Shown piece by piece: positions 1 through 7,201 of a stretch of DNA of 11,605 bases. Both the position numbers and the translations under genes were made by a program. This DNA comes from Bacillota bacterium (GTDB taxonomy: Bacteria > Bacillota > Clostridia > Acetivibrionales > DSM-1351), in NCBI GenBank assembly GCA_023395575.1, contig JAEWZA010000063.1, positions 1 through 11,605 of the forward strand. Reading direction: 5' to 3'. Within the stretch, counting starts at the first letter, position 1; each line of letters opens with the position of its first letter. The notes under the pieces are model-generated. The model had not been told where the DNA came from. It did not search any database and saw only the letters and a list, made by a program, of their open reading frames with translations.

Positions 1-792
1 GGTGTATATGGTCCGGATTCTGAGTTAAGTGCTTCAATATCACCTACAGTAGCAGTTTATGATAAAAACCCAGCAAACCAAGTTGCTCCTGCTACTATCA
101 TAAACTCTAAGGCTAATACTCTTAAAAATATCACAACTGGTGATTACACTTTAGTGCCTAACACAGATTATACTTTATCAGGCAATACACTTACCTTTAC
201 AAATGAGTATATGTGCTCTTTGCCAATTGGTACATCAAAGTTTATTCTTGATTTTGATGGAGGAATCGACCCTGTCTTTGCTGTTGCAATTGGAGATACA
301 AGCCCAGTGGGAAGTTCTACTATTAGTCCAACCTCTGTAAACTTCGACATAAGTTCACCTGCAGACATTAAAATAACGATGTCTCTAAATGGAAATACTC
401 TTTCAGCTATAAAAAACGGTTCTACTGCTTTAGTCGCAGACACTGACTACACAGTATCAGGAAATGTTGTAACTATTAATAAAAATTACATTTCAAAATA
501 TTCTGCAAGTGCTATTAAGCTTACTTTTGTTTTTAGCAGCGGAGTGGATTCTGTCCTTACCATCAACATTAAACAGACTTTTTTATGTGGAGATTATAAC
601 AAAGATGGCGCTGTTGACGCTCTTGATTTTGCTTATGTGAAAAAGCTTCTTATACAAGGAGATCCTATAGACCCTGTAGATATGTCCATATATGATTTAA
701 ACCTTGACAACAGTATAGATGCCCTCGACTTTGCGACCCTTAAGATGTATCTATTAGGGACAATTCCAAGCTTACCATACCATTCGAATTAA
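1..792 (+). CDS. Cellulosomal protein, 3' end: two X2 modules plus type I dockerin (5' partial)
   Basis: The frame is open from base 1, so the gene starts upstream of the window; the GTG at 154 is internal and not a real start. The visible 263 residues hold two immunoglobulin-like X2 modules (about residues 11-99 and 105-192, both beginning with an ISPT-type strand and sharing a TDYT(L/V)SGN core). A type I dockerin follows (about 197-253) with two calcium loops: D198/N200/D202/D206/D209 and D232/N234/D236/D240/D243. Positions 10-11 of both loops are Ala-Leu, the C. cellulolyticum-type cohesin specificity. X2 modules are linked to cell-wall binding or to improving solubility and spacing in cellulosomal proteins. 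The protein should be secreted and bound to scaffoldin. Its catalytic or binding domain lies outside the window, so substrate cannot be given. It ends in TAA and converges on cel5A. Confidence 0.9.
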   Translation, partial: GVYGPDSELSASISPTVAVYDKNPANQVAPATIINSKANTLKNITTGDYTLVPNTDYTLSGNTLTFTNEYMCSLPIGTSKFILDFDGGIDPVFAVAIGDTSPVGSSTISPTSVNFDISSPADIKITMSLNGNTLSAIKNGSTALVADTDYTVSGNVVTINKNYISKYSASAIKLTFVFSSGVDSVLTINIKQTFLCGDYNKDGAVDALDFAYVKKLLIQGDPIDPVDMSIYDLNLDNSIDALDFATLKMYLLGTIPSLPYHSN

Positions 793-852
793 TAAAGTGT
801 GATAAATGCAGAGTATACGACAGTTATTCTATCGGTTGTTTTGATATTACTA

Positions 853-897
853 AAAAAACCTTTCCAACAGTATTTTAAATACTTGGAAAGGTTTTTT
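853..897. terminator. Bidirectional rho-independent terminator between convergent dockerin genes
   Basis: CCTTTCCAA (859-867) pairs with TTGGAAAGG (883-891). The stem is flanked by an A run on the left and a T run on the right, so it gives a U tract on either strand. The loop itself contains GTATTT/AAATAC, which can lengthen the stem. It serves the X2-dockerin gene on + and cel5A on -. Confidence 0.88.
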
Positions 898-962
898 CAT
901 ATAGTAGCAGCTTATGTTAATCAAACTTAGCTGCACTTAAAATTAATACTATTAACAATTAA

Positions 963-2399
963 TTATTTAGTTGGAAGTGTAGATATAATTCCAAGTAAAT
1001 ATTGCTTCATAAGTGCAAAGTCTACTGCATCTACAGCCTTATCACGATTTAGGTCTATTACCTCTTCGTATTTATGTTCTGGATCCAATAAATACATCTT
1101 GAATTTAGCAAAATCTATTGCATCAATATTGCCGTCATTATTATAATCTCCATATTTTATTACTGGGTCTGGATCTGGGTCTGGCTCATACTGTGGTTCA
1201 AAAGCATATCTTACCATTCCATCTATAATTTCAGTGAACTTGAACTGGTTGTTTCTTCTATCAAAGAAACCAAATAATTCTCCAGTACCTGAGAAGTTAT
1301 TATTATCCCACAATACACAAAGAATACCACGTGATTTAGCTTGTGCAACATAATAGGACATATATTCTACTCTTGTCTTAAGATTGTTCTTATCTACTGC
1401 TCCACATTCACCGATTATTGCTGGAATACCCCTACTTGTGAACTTACTATAAACATTATCCATAAACCAAGTAACTTCACTTTGATCTTTTGAATCATTT
1501 ATATTCCAAGCATTTGTACCTCCTTCAGACATTGCCAAGCCTGCAAAAGTCCAAGGAACATATGCGTGTACAGATACAATTATTTTGTTGTTATTAGCAG
1601 AATCATTTGGCATTCTGAAGTAATCGTTTGTTGCTCCATCAGGAGATGCAACATATCCAGGAACCATAAGATATCTGCTTGCATTTTTTCCACCTGTTGC
1701 ACGTACTGTATTAACAAATTCCTGATTAAGTTGATTAATGCAATTAATTGAATCAAGTACTTCTGAATTTGTCATTTCAGGCCACCATTCATTCACATGT
1801 CCAACAAGACGTGGCTCGTTCATTCCTTCAAAAATAAGATGTTCATCATAGTTCGCAAACTTAGCAGCAACCTGCGCCCAAACTTTAGTAATATAATTCT
1901 TTGAGCTTGTCAAATATGCGCTACTTGGGAAATAACCCTTTTGTTTATCAACATCATGATGTGTGTTTAAGATAACGTACATTTTATTGTCAATACAATA
2001 ATTTACTACTTCTTGAACACGATTCATCCATTGTTCATTAATTTTATGATCTGATCCAGATGTATGTACATGCCAACTTACTGGGATACGAATTGTATTA
2101 AAACCTTTTTGCTTTATTGTATCAATCATTTGCTTAGTGGTTTTTATACCGCTCCAAGCTGTTTCATAATCCAAATCATTAGTAATATTTGTACCGTTAA
2201 AAGCATCAAATGTATTACCTAGATTCCATCCAAGTCTTAAACGCTTAACAAAATTCATTGCATCATTATTCGGAATGTTCTTATCTTGAATCGAAAGATT
2301 CGGAATAAGTGAAGCATCGTACGCATCAGCATTTTGCAGTGGCAATAATGCTGTAAAAATCATAAGAAAACATAATAATAAAGCTGTAAATTTTTTCAT
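963..2399 (-). CDS. cel5A: Cellulosomal endoglucanase, GH5 (Cel5A/CelCCA orthologue) with type I dockerin
   Basis: Endo-beta-1,4-glucanase that cuts internal bonds in cellulose or related beta-glucans and acts outside the cell on the cellulosome. Order of parts: signal peptide (residues 1 to about 26, Lys-Lys then a hydrophobic core, likely cleavage after ADA); GH5 barrel (about 40-400) with R104, H147-H148, acid/base E195 in the MNEP motif, HAY at 278-280, nucleophile E331 in IGECG and W364; an acidic-proline linker (about 402-414, EPDPDPDP); dockerin 417-470 with calcium loops D418/N420/D422/D426/D429 and D449/N451/D453/D457/D460. The recognition pairs are Ala-Ile and Ala-Val. The sequence matches my memory of C. 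cellulolyticum CelCCA (subfamily GH5_4) along nearly its full length, apart from the longer DP linker. The ATG at 2399 is preceded by GGGGAGGT (2409-2416) with 9-nt spacing. It appears monocistronic, with a terminator downstream. Confidence 0.96.
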   Translation of the reverse strand: MKKFTALLLCFLMIFTALLPLQNADAYDASLIPNLSIQDKNIPNNDAMNFVKRLRLGWNLGNTFDAFNGTNITNDLDYETAWSGIKTTKQMIDTIKQKGFNTIRIPVSWHVHTSGSDHKINEQWMNRVQEVVNYCIDNKMYVILNTHHDVDKQKGYFPSSAYLTSSKNYITKVWAQVAAKFANYDEHLIFEGMNEPRLVGHVNEWWPEMTNSEVLDSINCINQLNQEFVNTVRATGGKNASRYLMVPGYVASPDGATNDYFRMPNDSANNNKIIVSVHAYVPWTFAGLAMSEGGTNAWNINDSKDQSEVTWFMDNVYSKFTSRGIPAIIGECGAVDKNNLKTRVEYMSYYVAQAKSRGILCVLWDNNNFSGTGELFGFFDRRNNQFKFTEIIDGMVRYAFEPQYEPDPDPDPVIKYGDYNNDGNIDAIDFAKFKMYLLDPEHKYEEVIDLNRDKAVDAVDFALMKQYLLGIISTLPTK

Positions 2400-2408
2400 T
2401 TTAAAATT

Positions 2409-2439
2409 ACCTCCCCAATATTGTCATAGCTTTGCTATG
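2409..2439 (-). promoter_or_regulatory. cel5A ribosome binding site with adjacent 5'-UTR hairpin
   Basis: On the minus strand the hairpin CATAGC-aaa-GCTATG (2425-2439) lies just before GGGGAGGT (2409-2416), which is 9 nt from the ATG. A hairpin this close to the Shine-Dalgarno site could tune initiation or protect a processed mRNA end. The arms are only 6 bp, so the regulatory role is inference. Confidence 0.45.
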
Positions 2440-2526
2440 GAGTATTAATAGTATTAATATTACTGATACCATTAATTTTTGCTAACATTTATTTAATTTA
2501 TCTTTTGTATAATGAAATAACACTTA

Positions 2527-2555
2527 TCTATAGATTCTAGATAATAATGTAACAA
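2527..2555 (-). promoter_or_regulatory. Candidate sigma-A-type promoter for cel5A
   Basis: On the minus strand TTGTTA (2550-2555) and TATAGA (2527-2532) are separated by 17 nt. Each hexamer matches the consensus at about four of six positions. This would give a 5' UTR of about 120 nt. In DNA this AT-rich such matches arise by chance. Confidence 0.2.
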
Positions 2556-2831
2556 ATACCAAGTTGAAGTGAAAAATTATGTATTGCAAATGCAATTTTT
2601 AGCTAATCATTACTAATGGTAGAAACCAAGTTCTTACTAAGACTCCCATATTTCCCCTAGAATTCTTTAATTTCAACATTAATAGACTTAATAAAAATAA
2701 TTATTATTTTGAAAATAATTCTCAAAATAAATTAAGCTTACAGTACTTCTATTTTATTAGTCACCTCCTCCAATCACATTTACTTGATAGATACAAAATT
2801 TTTAGTGTTACTTCCTATTAGGACTCCTGCT

Positions 2832-2845
2832 CTTGTACGTACAAG
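2832..2845. promoter_or_regulatory. Perfect 14-bp palindrome, possible operator
   Basis: CTTGTACGTACAAG is a perfect dyad with no spacer, the form expected of a dimeric regulator site. It lies about 430 bp upstream of cel5A, which is far for a simple operator. No regulator can be named. Confidence 0.25.
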
Positions 2846-3115
2846 TTTGCCGAAAATAACTTTAAATAGATTTCATCCAAAATAATAAGCAAACCGTAAT
2901 ACCAGTATTTATGTCCTATTTATATTATAGGTTTTTATGTAATAATATTCAAGTACATAAAGAATTATAAAAGTGAAAAATTCGACTATATATTATCTAC
3001 TGTTTTACCAAAATTATGGTTTAATGTTTCATCATTCTGTTAACCTTAATGCTATTTTTCTATCTCTGTTGGCTATTCAAATGAAAGGTTGAGCTATTTA
3101 ATTAATAAAATATGA

Positions 3116-3379
3116 TTATTTTAATGAAGTATTCACTGTATAAAAATCCTTCAGATGGTTCTTTATCTCATCAGAAAGGTAATGCCACCTAACTCCCTGG
3201 ATTGCCCCTTCTAAAGCATATAGTCTGTTTATGCAAGCAGAAGCATCAATAGCTTTTATTTTTAACCAGCACTGCTTGCTTCCAGTCTCACGAAGCTGTT
3301 CAATAGTATCTATTCCAACTTCCTTTAGCTGCTGCTCTAGTGCTTTTCCAATATTAGGTAGCTTTGATAATTGACTCAT
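3116..3379 (-). CDS. Stand-alone TfoX C-terminal domain protein
   Basis: Small 87-residue protein matching the TfoX/Sxy C-terminal domain (helix-hairpin-helix-like). Visible hallmarks are the opening LPNIG-KALEQQLKEVGI segment, then IDTIEQLRETG, and the characteristic (Y)ALEGAIQG-RWH near residues 54-67. In Gammaproteobacteria TfoX/Sxy regulates competence. Stand-alone C-terminal-domain proteins are common in Firmicutes and have no established role, so competence function should not be assumed. The ATG at 3379 is preceded by AGGAGGA (3390-3396) with 10-nt spacing. It is divergent from the ferritin gene, and nothing ties the two functionally. No clear terminator follows. Confidence 0.82.
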   Translation of the reverse strand: MSQLSKLPNIGKALEQQLKEVGIDTIEQLRETGSKQCWLKIKAIDASACINRLYALEGAIQGVRWHYLSDEIKNHLKDFYTVNTSLK

Positions 3380-3399
3380 TTCAAGAATCTCCTCCTTTT

Positions 3400-3851
3400 A
3401 ACCTTCAAATGCTGTTAATTTCTATATTCCTCCCAATTAACAAGTGTTGGGCAAACAACTCTAATAAATTGGATAATAATTTTTATTCTTATCTTACATC
3501 GTTACTATTCAGATGGAGGCACAATTAACTATTTTTAACATTTATATTATATAATATATATCTCCAGTTCTAAAGCAAACTTTGTTCAAACATTGTGCTT
3601 TTCGAGTCCCAAAATCCACATGTGTTTTTGCATTTGATGCTTTTATGAACAAAAAGTAGTAATTGTTGTTAACTTTATAGTTTTCAGGGTATATATATTA
3701 ACTAATTACATATTATAAAATTCATAACGGTTTAAGTATATAAACACTGTAAATAATAAAGCTTTAGCTTTTTAAAGCAAAAATTATTTTGTAGAAATTG
3801 GATTTTAAAACAAATTTAATTAAGTGCCCAAATGGGACGTAGGAGGTTATT
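3400..3851. other. Divergent intergenic region between tfoX-like gene and ferritin
   Basis: About 450 bp of AT-rich sequence holding the starts of both divergent transcripts. A weak candidate ferritin promoter is TTGTTA (3666-3671), 18 nt, TATATA (3690-3695) on +. A GCTTTA/TAAAGC inverted repeat sits at 3761-3778 in the ferritin leader. I see no clear Fur or PerR box and no coding sequence. Confidence 0.35.
3841..3846 (+). promoter_or_regulatory. Ferritin ribosome binding site
   Basis: Consensus AGGAGG, 5 nt before the ATG at 3852. It fixes the start codon. Confidence 0.85.
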
Positions 3852-4364
3852 ATGTTAAATTCAGAAATTACAAAACTTATTAATGAACAGATTAACAAGG
3901 AACTTTATTCTTCTTACCTTTATCTTGATATGGCTGGGTATTATGCTGATAAAAGTCTGGATGGTTTTGAAAACTGGTTTTATATACAAGCTCAGGAGGA
4001 AAGAGATCACGCAATGTTGTTCAGAACTTATCTGCTGAATAATGACGAAAAGGTAGTTTTGACAGCCATTGGTGCTCCAGATATTAACTACAAGGACTTT
4101 AAAGACCCTCTGTTAGCAGCCCTTGAGCATGAAAAGCTAGTAACAGCTTCTATTAATAATATTTATGCAGTAGCTTATGCTCAGAAAGATTTCCGCACAA
4201 TGCAATTCTTGGATTGGTTCGTTAAAGAACAAGGTGAAGAAGAGAAAAATTCTTCCGACTTAATTAGCAAATTTGAATTGTTTGGAAATGACTCAAAAGG
4301 CTTGTATATGCTAAATCAAGAACTTGGCGCCAGAGTTTATACTGCACCATCATTGGTTTTATAA
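3852..4364 (+). CDS. ftnA: Bacterial non-heme ferritin (FtnA type)
   Basis: Cytoplasmic iron-storage protein that oxidises Fe(II) at a dinuclear centre and stores it in a 24-subunit shell. The 170-residue length is typical. The ferroxidase ligands fall at the positions of E. coli FtnA: E17, E50, H53, E94, and the third-site cluster E126-Q127-E129-E130, with Y24 also in place. The usual four-helix pattern is visible (INEQINKELYSSYLYLDMA opens helix A; EERDHA is in helix B). It lacks the haem-ligand features of bacterioferritin and the short length of Dps. It is monocistronic, with a consensus ribosome binding site and a strong terminator. A link to oxidative or iron stress control is likely from the family but no operator is visible. 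Confidence 0.95.
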   Translation: MLNSEITKLINEQINKELYSSYLYLDMAGYYADKSLDGFENWFYIQAQEERDHAMLFRTYLLNNDEKVVLTAIGAPDINYKDFKDPLLAALEHEKLVTASINNIYAVAYAQKDFRTMQFLDWFVKEQGEEEKNSSDLISKFELFGNDSKGLYMLNQELGARVYTAPSLVL

Positions 4365-4411
4365 GTTGTACTTTCACTGAAAATAGGGTAACACGCAATA
4401 TTTTTTCTTAT

Positions 4412-4457
4412 AAACCTCATTTCCGTTAAGATATATTAACAGAAATGAGGTTTTTTT
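4412..4457 (+). terminator. Rho-independent terminator of the ferritin gene
   Basis: AAACCTCATTTC (4412-4423) pairs perfectly with GAAATGAGGTTT (4442-4453). The stem continues past one mismatch with GTTAA/TTAAC (4425-4429 and 4436-4440), and a run of T (4451-4457) follows. The convergent cyclase-like gene ends 50 bp away and may also use the stem, but the U tract on that strand is poor. Confidence 0.9.
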
Positions 4458-4507
4458 AACAAAAAATCACGGGCTTTCCATAGTTGTCTTTATAAACAGA
4501 TTATACC

Positions 4508-5633
4508 TTAATTATATTCACCGTATTCACAGCCGGAATTTTCAATTTTGATATGATCAACTAAGACCTTATTCTTTCCATTTTTGTGATACAGTCTGAT
4601 TTCTCCATACCCTGTGCCCCCATTCCAAAGCTTGTTGTGAAGCTTTTTACCATTTGGAGCCTCATAATTTATTAAAAGCATTTCTTCCCTAGGGCACTCC
4701 AAGGTTAATTCACATACAGATTCTCTGTTTTGAGCCTCAACCCTCCAAGTATTAACTTGCTCACCCTCTTCAAAGCTGAAATTGATTTTTGTGCCAGTCC
4801 AGAATTTTGAGAAATTATAGTCATACATCCGGCCTTCGTAATATAAGCCTCCCAAAAGTTTTCTATTCAAAGCTTTCCCAAGTACTTTTGGTCTGCCACC
4901 TCCAAATTCCACAGCAGAGTTTTCCAATTTCTTACCAGTTACAAGACTCTTCATATTACAACTACTAATCCACAGCCAAGGAGAAGTAAAATCTCCCCCC
5001 CCAGTTTTTATCAGCATAGCCAAAAGACCTTTCTGGAATAATATCATATACTTCCCCATCGAGTATCAATTCACCAGCGTACTCTGTTTTAATCCCTTCA
5101 GCATGCCAGAACATCTCAAATGCGTTGATAGCCCTAAAGAACCTGGAAGCCCCATAACCCACATGATAAGCGATTTTCTTGTTTATTTTAATATCCCAAC
5201 GCATTTCTCCAGCATCGCATATGTACTCTGGATGGTCGGCTACCTCTTGAGGAGTAACCTTGCACCATCCTTTCATATGTTTTTCTGAAAGCGTACAATC
5301 TCCTACTCTTATATTCAACTGATTGCTAGGACAAGAAAATTGTGAAATGGGATAGAAGTTATGTATCTGCTTAGCATCCTTTCCCCATACACCAACCTTT
5401 ATCATTGCGTAGGAAGGCTTAATACCAGCAAGCTTGTTTATCTCCAGCTGTCCCAAAACGGGCTTGTCCCCACCAATCGCAGGATTACATACAAAATATT
5501 CTATAAAAAATGCTTTAGGTTCTCCAGTAACTCTGTGATACCCAGTAAAATTATGCCACCACCAATCATAACCTTTTTTAGATAGCGGTCCCTTTAGCAT
5601 ATAAAAATTTCGAGTTAAATCGCTTTTATCCAT
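4508..5633 (-). pseudogene. Tocopherol-cyclase-like protein, split by a +1 frameshift in a G8 run
   Basis: Two overlapping frames (4965-5669 and 4508-5059) form one protein of about 374 residues once a single G is removed from the minus-strand G8 run (4995-5002). The reading then passes smoothly from DKNWGG into DFTSPWLWISS. The NWGG...PWLW signature, the early YDWWWHNFTGYH segment, and the alternating strand pattern resemble the tocopherol cyclase-like family (Pfam Tocopherol_cycl), a lipocalin-like double barrel. Clostridial members do not make tocopherol, so substrate and role are unknown. The ATG at 5633 is preferred over the GTG at 5669 because AGGAGG (5641-5646) lies 7 nt before it. As written, translation stops after about 222 residues, losing the C-terminal part. 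The family call is from memory of motifs. Confidence 0.72.
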
Positions 5634-5697
5634 ACTGGTTCCTCCTATAAAATAACTATAGCCACTCACTTAGTTATCAAATATAAAATTAAAATGC

Positions 5698-6373
5698 TTA
5701 TTTTTCAATATCAAAGAATATTAATCCGTTTTCGAAATCTAAATAAAATAATCCCGTTAAACTACCTTCCTTTATATCAAAATTAAAATCTTCACTTTTA
5801 TACCAAATACAATTTTAAAATTTAGAATATCTTTATTTAGATCAGGTTGCCAAGATTCATCTATTTTTTTCCCACGTATACTCCTTTTTTATTCTTTCAA
5901 AATCATTTTGGCTCAACACTGCAAAGCCTTTCATCCAATATGAAGTTGGTCCAAAATCCGTTCGTCCTATTGTATGAGCTTTCCAATAACATTTATCAAA
6001 TTCACCAAACTTAGGAAATCGATTCATTATAGGTTGCTTATCAGTTCTATAGGGTACACTGGATATATCTCTGTCATTACTACTTTTATGTGCATTAAAA
6101 TTGATAGCTATCATAGTAACGGTAAACAAAATCCCAGTCTTCCGACTTTTCCTTTAAATCCAAATATAAAATCCATCTTTCACTCCAAAATTTTTTAACA
6201 TTATTCAAACGTGTATTGTATATTTTTGTATGATGCATATCCATTTTTTTTCACATGCATCAACTTCAATTTCAAATCCATCCATACCATTTCTAGTGTA
6301 CTTAGCAAATTGATCGAAAACCTCTAAGTCACTTCTCATGCTTTAACTTATTGATCAGTTCTTTCTTTGTCAT
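5698..6373 (-). pseudogene. Decayed or error-ridden hypothetical gene (about 223 codons with six indels)
   Basis: One continuous protein can be rebuilt from the ATG at 6373 (MTKKELINKLKHEK) to TAA at 5698-5700 by correcting six single-base indels. Extra bases: A6331, one in T8 at 6244-6251, A6203, one in A4 at 6097-6100, one in T7 at 5864-5870. One base is missing in T4 at 5813-5816. The net +4 makes the remaining 672 bases an exact codon multiple, and no nonsense substitution remains. Recognisable stretches include RWILYLDLKEKSEDWDFVYR, DFGPTSYWMKGFAVLSQNDF, DESWQPDLNKDILNFK and LFYLDFENGLIFFDIEK. I cannot assign a family. Its position directly behind a scrap of rhs core suggests an immunity or tip-associated protein, but that is inference. 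Short surviving frames (for example 5857-6129) are fragments and not separate genes. Confidence 0.68.
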
Positions 6374-6382
6374 CCATGCTTG

Positions 6383-6504
6383 TAGCAGTGCTGTTACATC
6401 TGCATGGCCGTTGTACATATAGTTCATTGTATCATTGCCCACAGTTCTTGTCAGCAGGTTTAATCCATAGATATTTTTAGCTATTTGGTTGTTGGCTCCA
6501 TCTG
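6383..6504 (-). repeat. Second, displaced copy of rhs core segment (direct repeat with 8597-8718)
   Basis: 122 bp match 8597-8718 in the same orientation with three mismatches. On the minus strand it encodes SDGANNQIAKNIYGLNLL through YNGHADVTALL, then departs from rhs (QAWMTKKEL...) into the decayed gene downstream. It is bounded on the other side by the IS3-family relic. Confidence 0.93.
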
Positions 6505-6732
6505 ATATGTACCCAGTTTTCTGGACAATCTACACCATTGTATCAAAGTTGTCCTATCTATCCCAATTGAGTAGCCGTATATCTAACTGAATCTTGTCCT
6601 TCAATACATTTGAGAACGTATTTTAATTTCTCATCTGTTGAATAATTGCTTTTTCGTCCAATAAAAAATATGCCCTCCTTGATGGTAAACAATTTTTATT
6701 ATTTTAACTGTCTACCATAGGGGAGCATATCA
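6505..6732 (-). mobile_element. IS3-family insertion sequence remnant, left end with frameshifted orfA
   Basis: Read on the minus strand, the element begins TGATATGCTCCCC (from 6732), with the TG end typical of IS3 elements, then a ribosome binding site AAGGAGG (6673-6679). A transposase OrfA start follows: IGRKSNYSTDEKLKYVLKC, IEGQDSVRYTATQLG, and after one missing base near 6558-6563, IDRTTLIQWCRLSRKLGTYQ. This is the helix-turn-helix N-terminus of an IS150-like OrfA. The apparent initiation codon is ATT at 6660-6662 or has been lost. The element stops abruptly at 6505 where rhs sequence begins; orfB and the right end are missing, so it cannot move by itself. Confidence 0.72.
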
Positions 6733-6775
6733 CGAAATGTGACCTTTTAACATTGCCTCGTTTATTCTAAGTTTA

Positions 6776-7189
6776 CTATCCTTGAATTTCCTCTAGCGCA
6801 ATACTAGCGACATAAGCAATTTTTTTATTGTCATGTAGTATATATTTTTTTATTGTCTCTAAATATTTGCTGTTATGCGAAAAAGATAAAATATCGATTG
6901 CTCTTTCTAAACACTCTATTGATAGAAAATCAAGGTTGTCTTCTATCATATCAAAATTTATCTCATTTACATTTCTATGCTCAGAAGCTTTCGATATAAC
7001 ATCTAAAAATTGAAGTTTTAATTCTTCATCATCTTCATCAATTGCATAATTAATAAGTAACTTAATTAATTCAGGAAAATCGTCAATAGTGACATATGAT
7101 TCAAATAAGTCCCCTATATAAATTATCACACTTTCTTTTTCTGATTTTGAAGAGTATCTCAATTCGTTTCTAATGCTCTCTATATTCAT
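6776..7189 (-). CDS. Helical-repeat protein, probable immunity protein for the Rhs tip toxin
   Basis: 137-residue acidic, all-helical protein with a HEAT-like pattern of paired amphipathic helices (FPELIKLLINYAIDEDDEEL, LKLQFLDVISKASEH, CLERAIDILSFS, KKIAYVASIALEEIQ). It has no signal peptide or membrane segment, so it should be cytoplasmic. It starts 12 bp after the rhs stop codon with AAGGTG (7195-7200) 5 nt from its ATG, implying co-translation with the toxin. Small, helical, acidic proteins in exactly this place are the usual cognate immunity proteins of polymorphic toxins. The gene is intact, unlike the decayed sequence beyond the IS relic. The immunity role follows from position and is not shown by a diagnostic motif. 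Confidence 0.72.
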   Translation of the reverse strand: MNIESIRNELRYSSKSEKESVIIYIGDLFESYVTIDDFPELIKLLINYAIDEDDEELKLQFLDVISKASEHRNVNEINFDMIEDNLDFLSIECLERAIDILSFSHNSKYLETIKKYILHDNKKIAYVASIALEEIQG

Positions 7190-7201
7190 CTTATCACCTT
7201 C

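Larger units (their letters stand above)
2440..3115. other. Long AT-rich intergenic region without a recognisable gene
   Basis: No convincing coding frame on either strand. It contains two perfect short palindromes (2583-2596 ATTGCA-aa-TGCAAT and 2832-2845 CTTGTACGTACAAG) and an isolated strong Shine-Dalgarno match on the minus strand (AGGAGGTGA, 2761-2769) with no start codon at usable distance. It probably carries the control region of cel5A and the untranslated 3' end of the tfoX-like transcript. Confidence 0.5.

Noticed and set aside
168..443. Minus-strand frame inside the X2-dockerin gene
   Set aside because: It lies opposite well-supported X2 coding sequence, has no ribosome binding site and no recognisable protein features.
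2400..3115. Small peptide gene or RNA gene upstream of cel5A
   Set aside because: No frame has both a ribosome binding site and a start codon at normal spacing, and no tRNA-like or conserved RNA fold was recognised.
4965..5059. Programmed ribosomal frameshift at the G8 run
   Set aside because: There is no classical heptameric slippery sequence with a clear downstream structure, and the family is normally a single frame, so error, phase variation or mutation is simpler.
5857..6129. Stand-alone 90-codon minus-strand gene
   Set aside because: It starts at a TTG inside the rebuilt larger frame and runs between two frameshifts, so it is a fragment of the decayed gene at 5698-6373.
6130..6176. 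ATG at 6176 preceded by GGAGTG as a separate gene start
   Set aside because: The GGAGTG and ATG fall inside the rebuilt coding sequence (WSERWILYLD) and the frame stops after about 21 codons.
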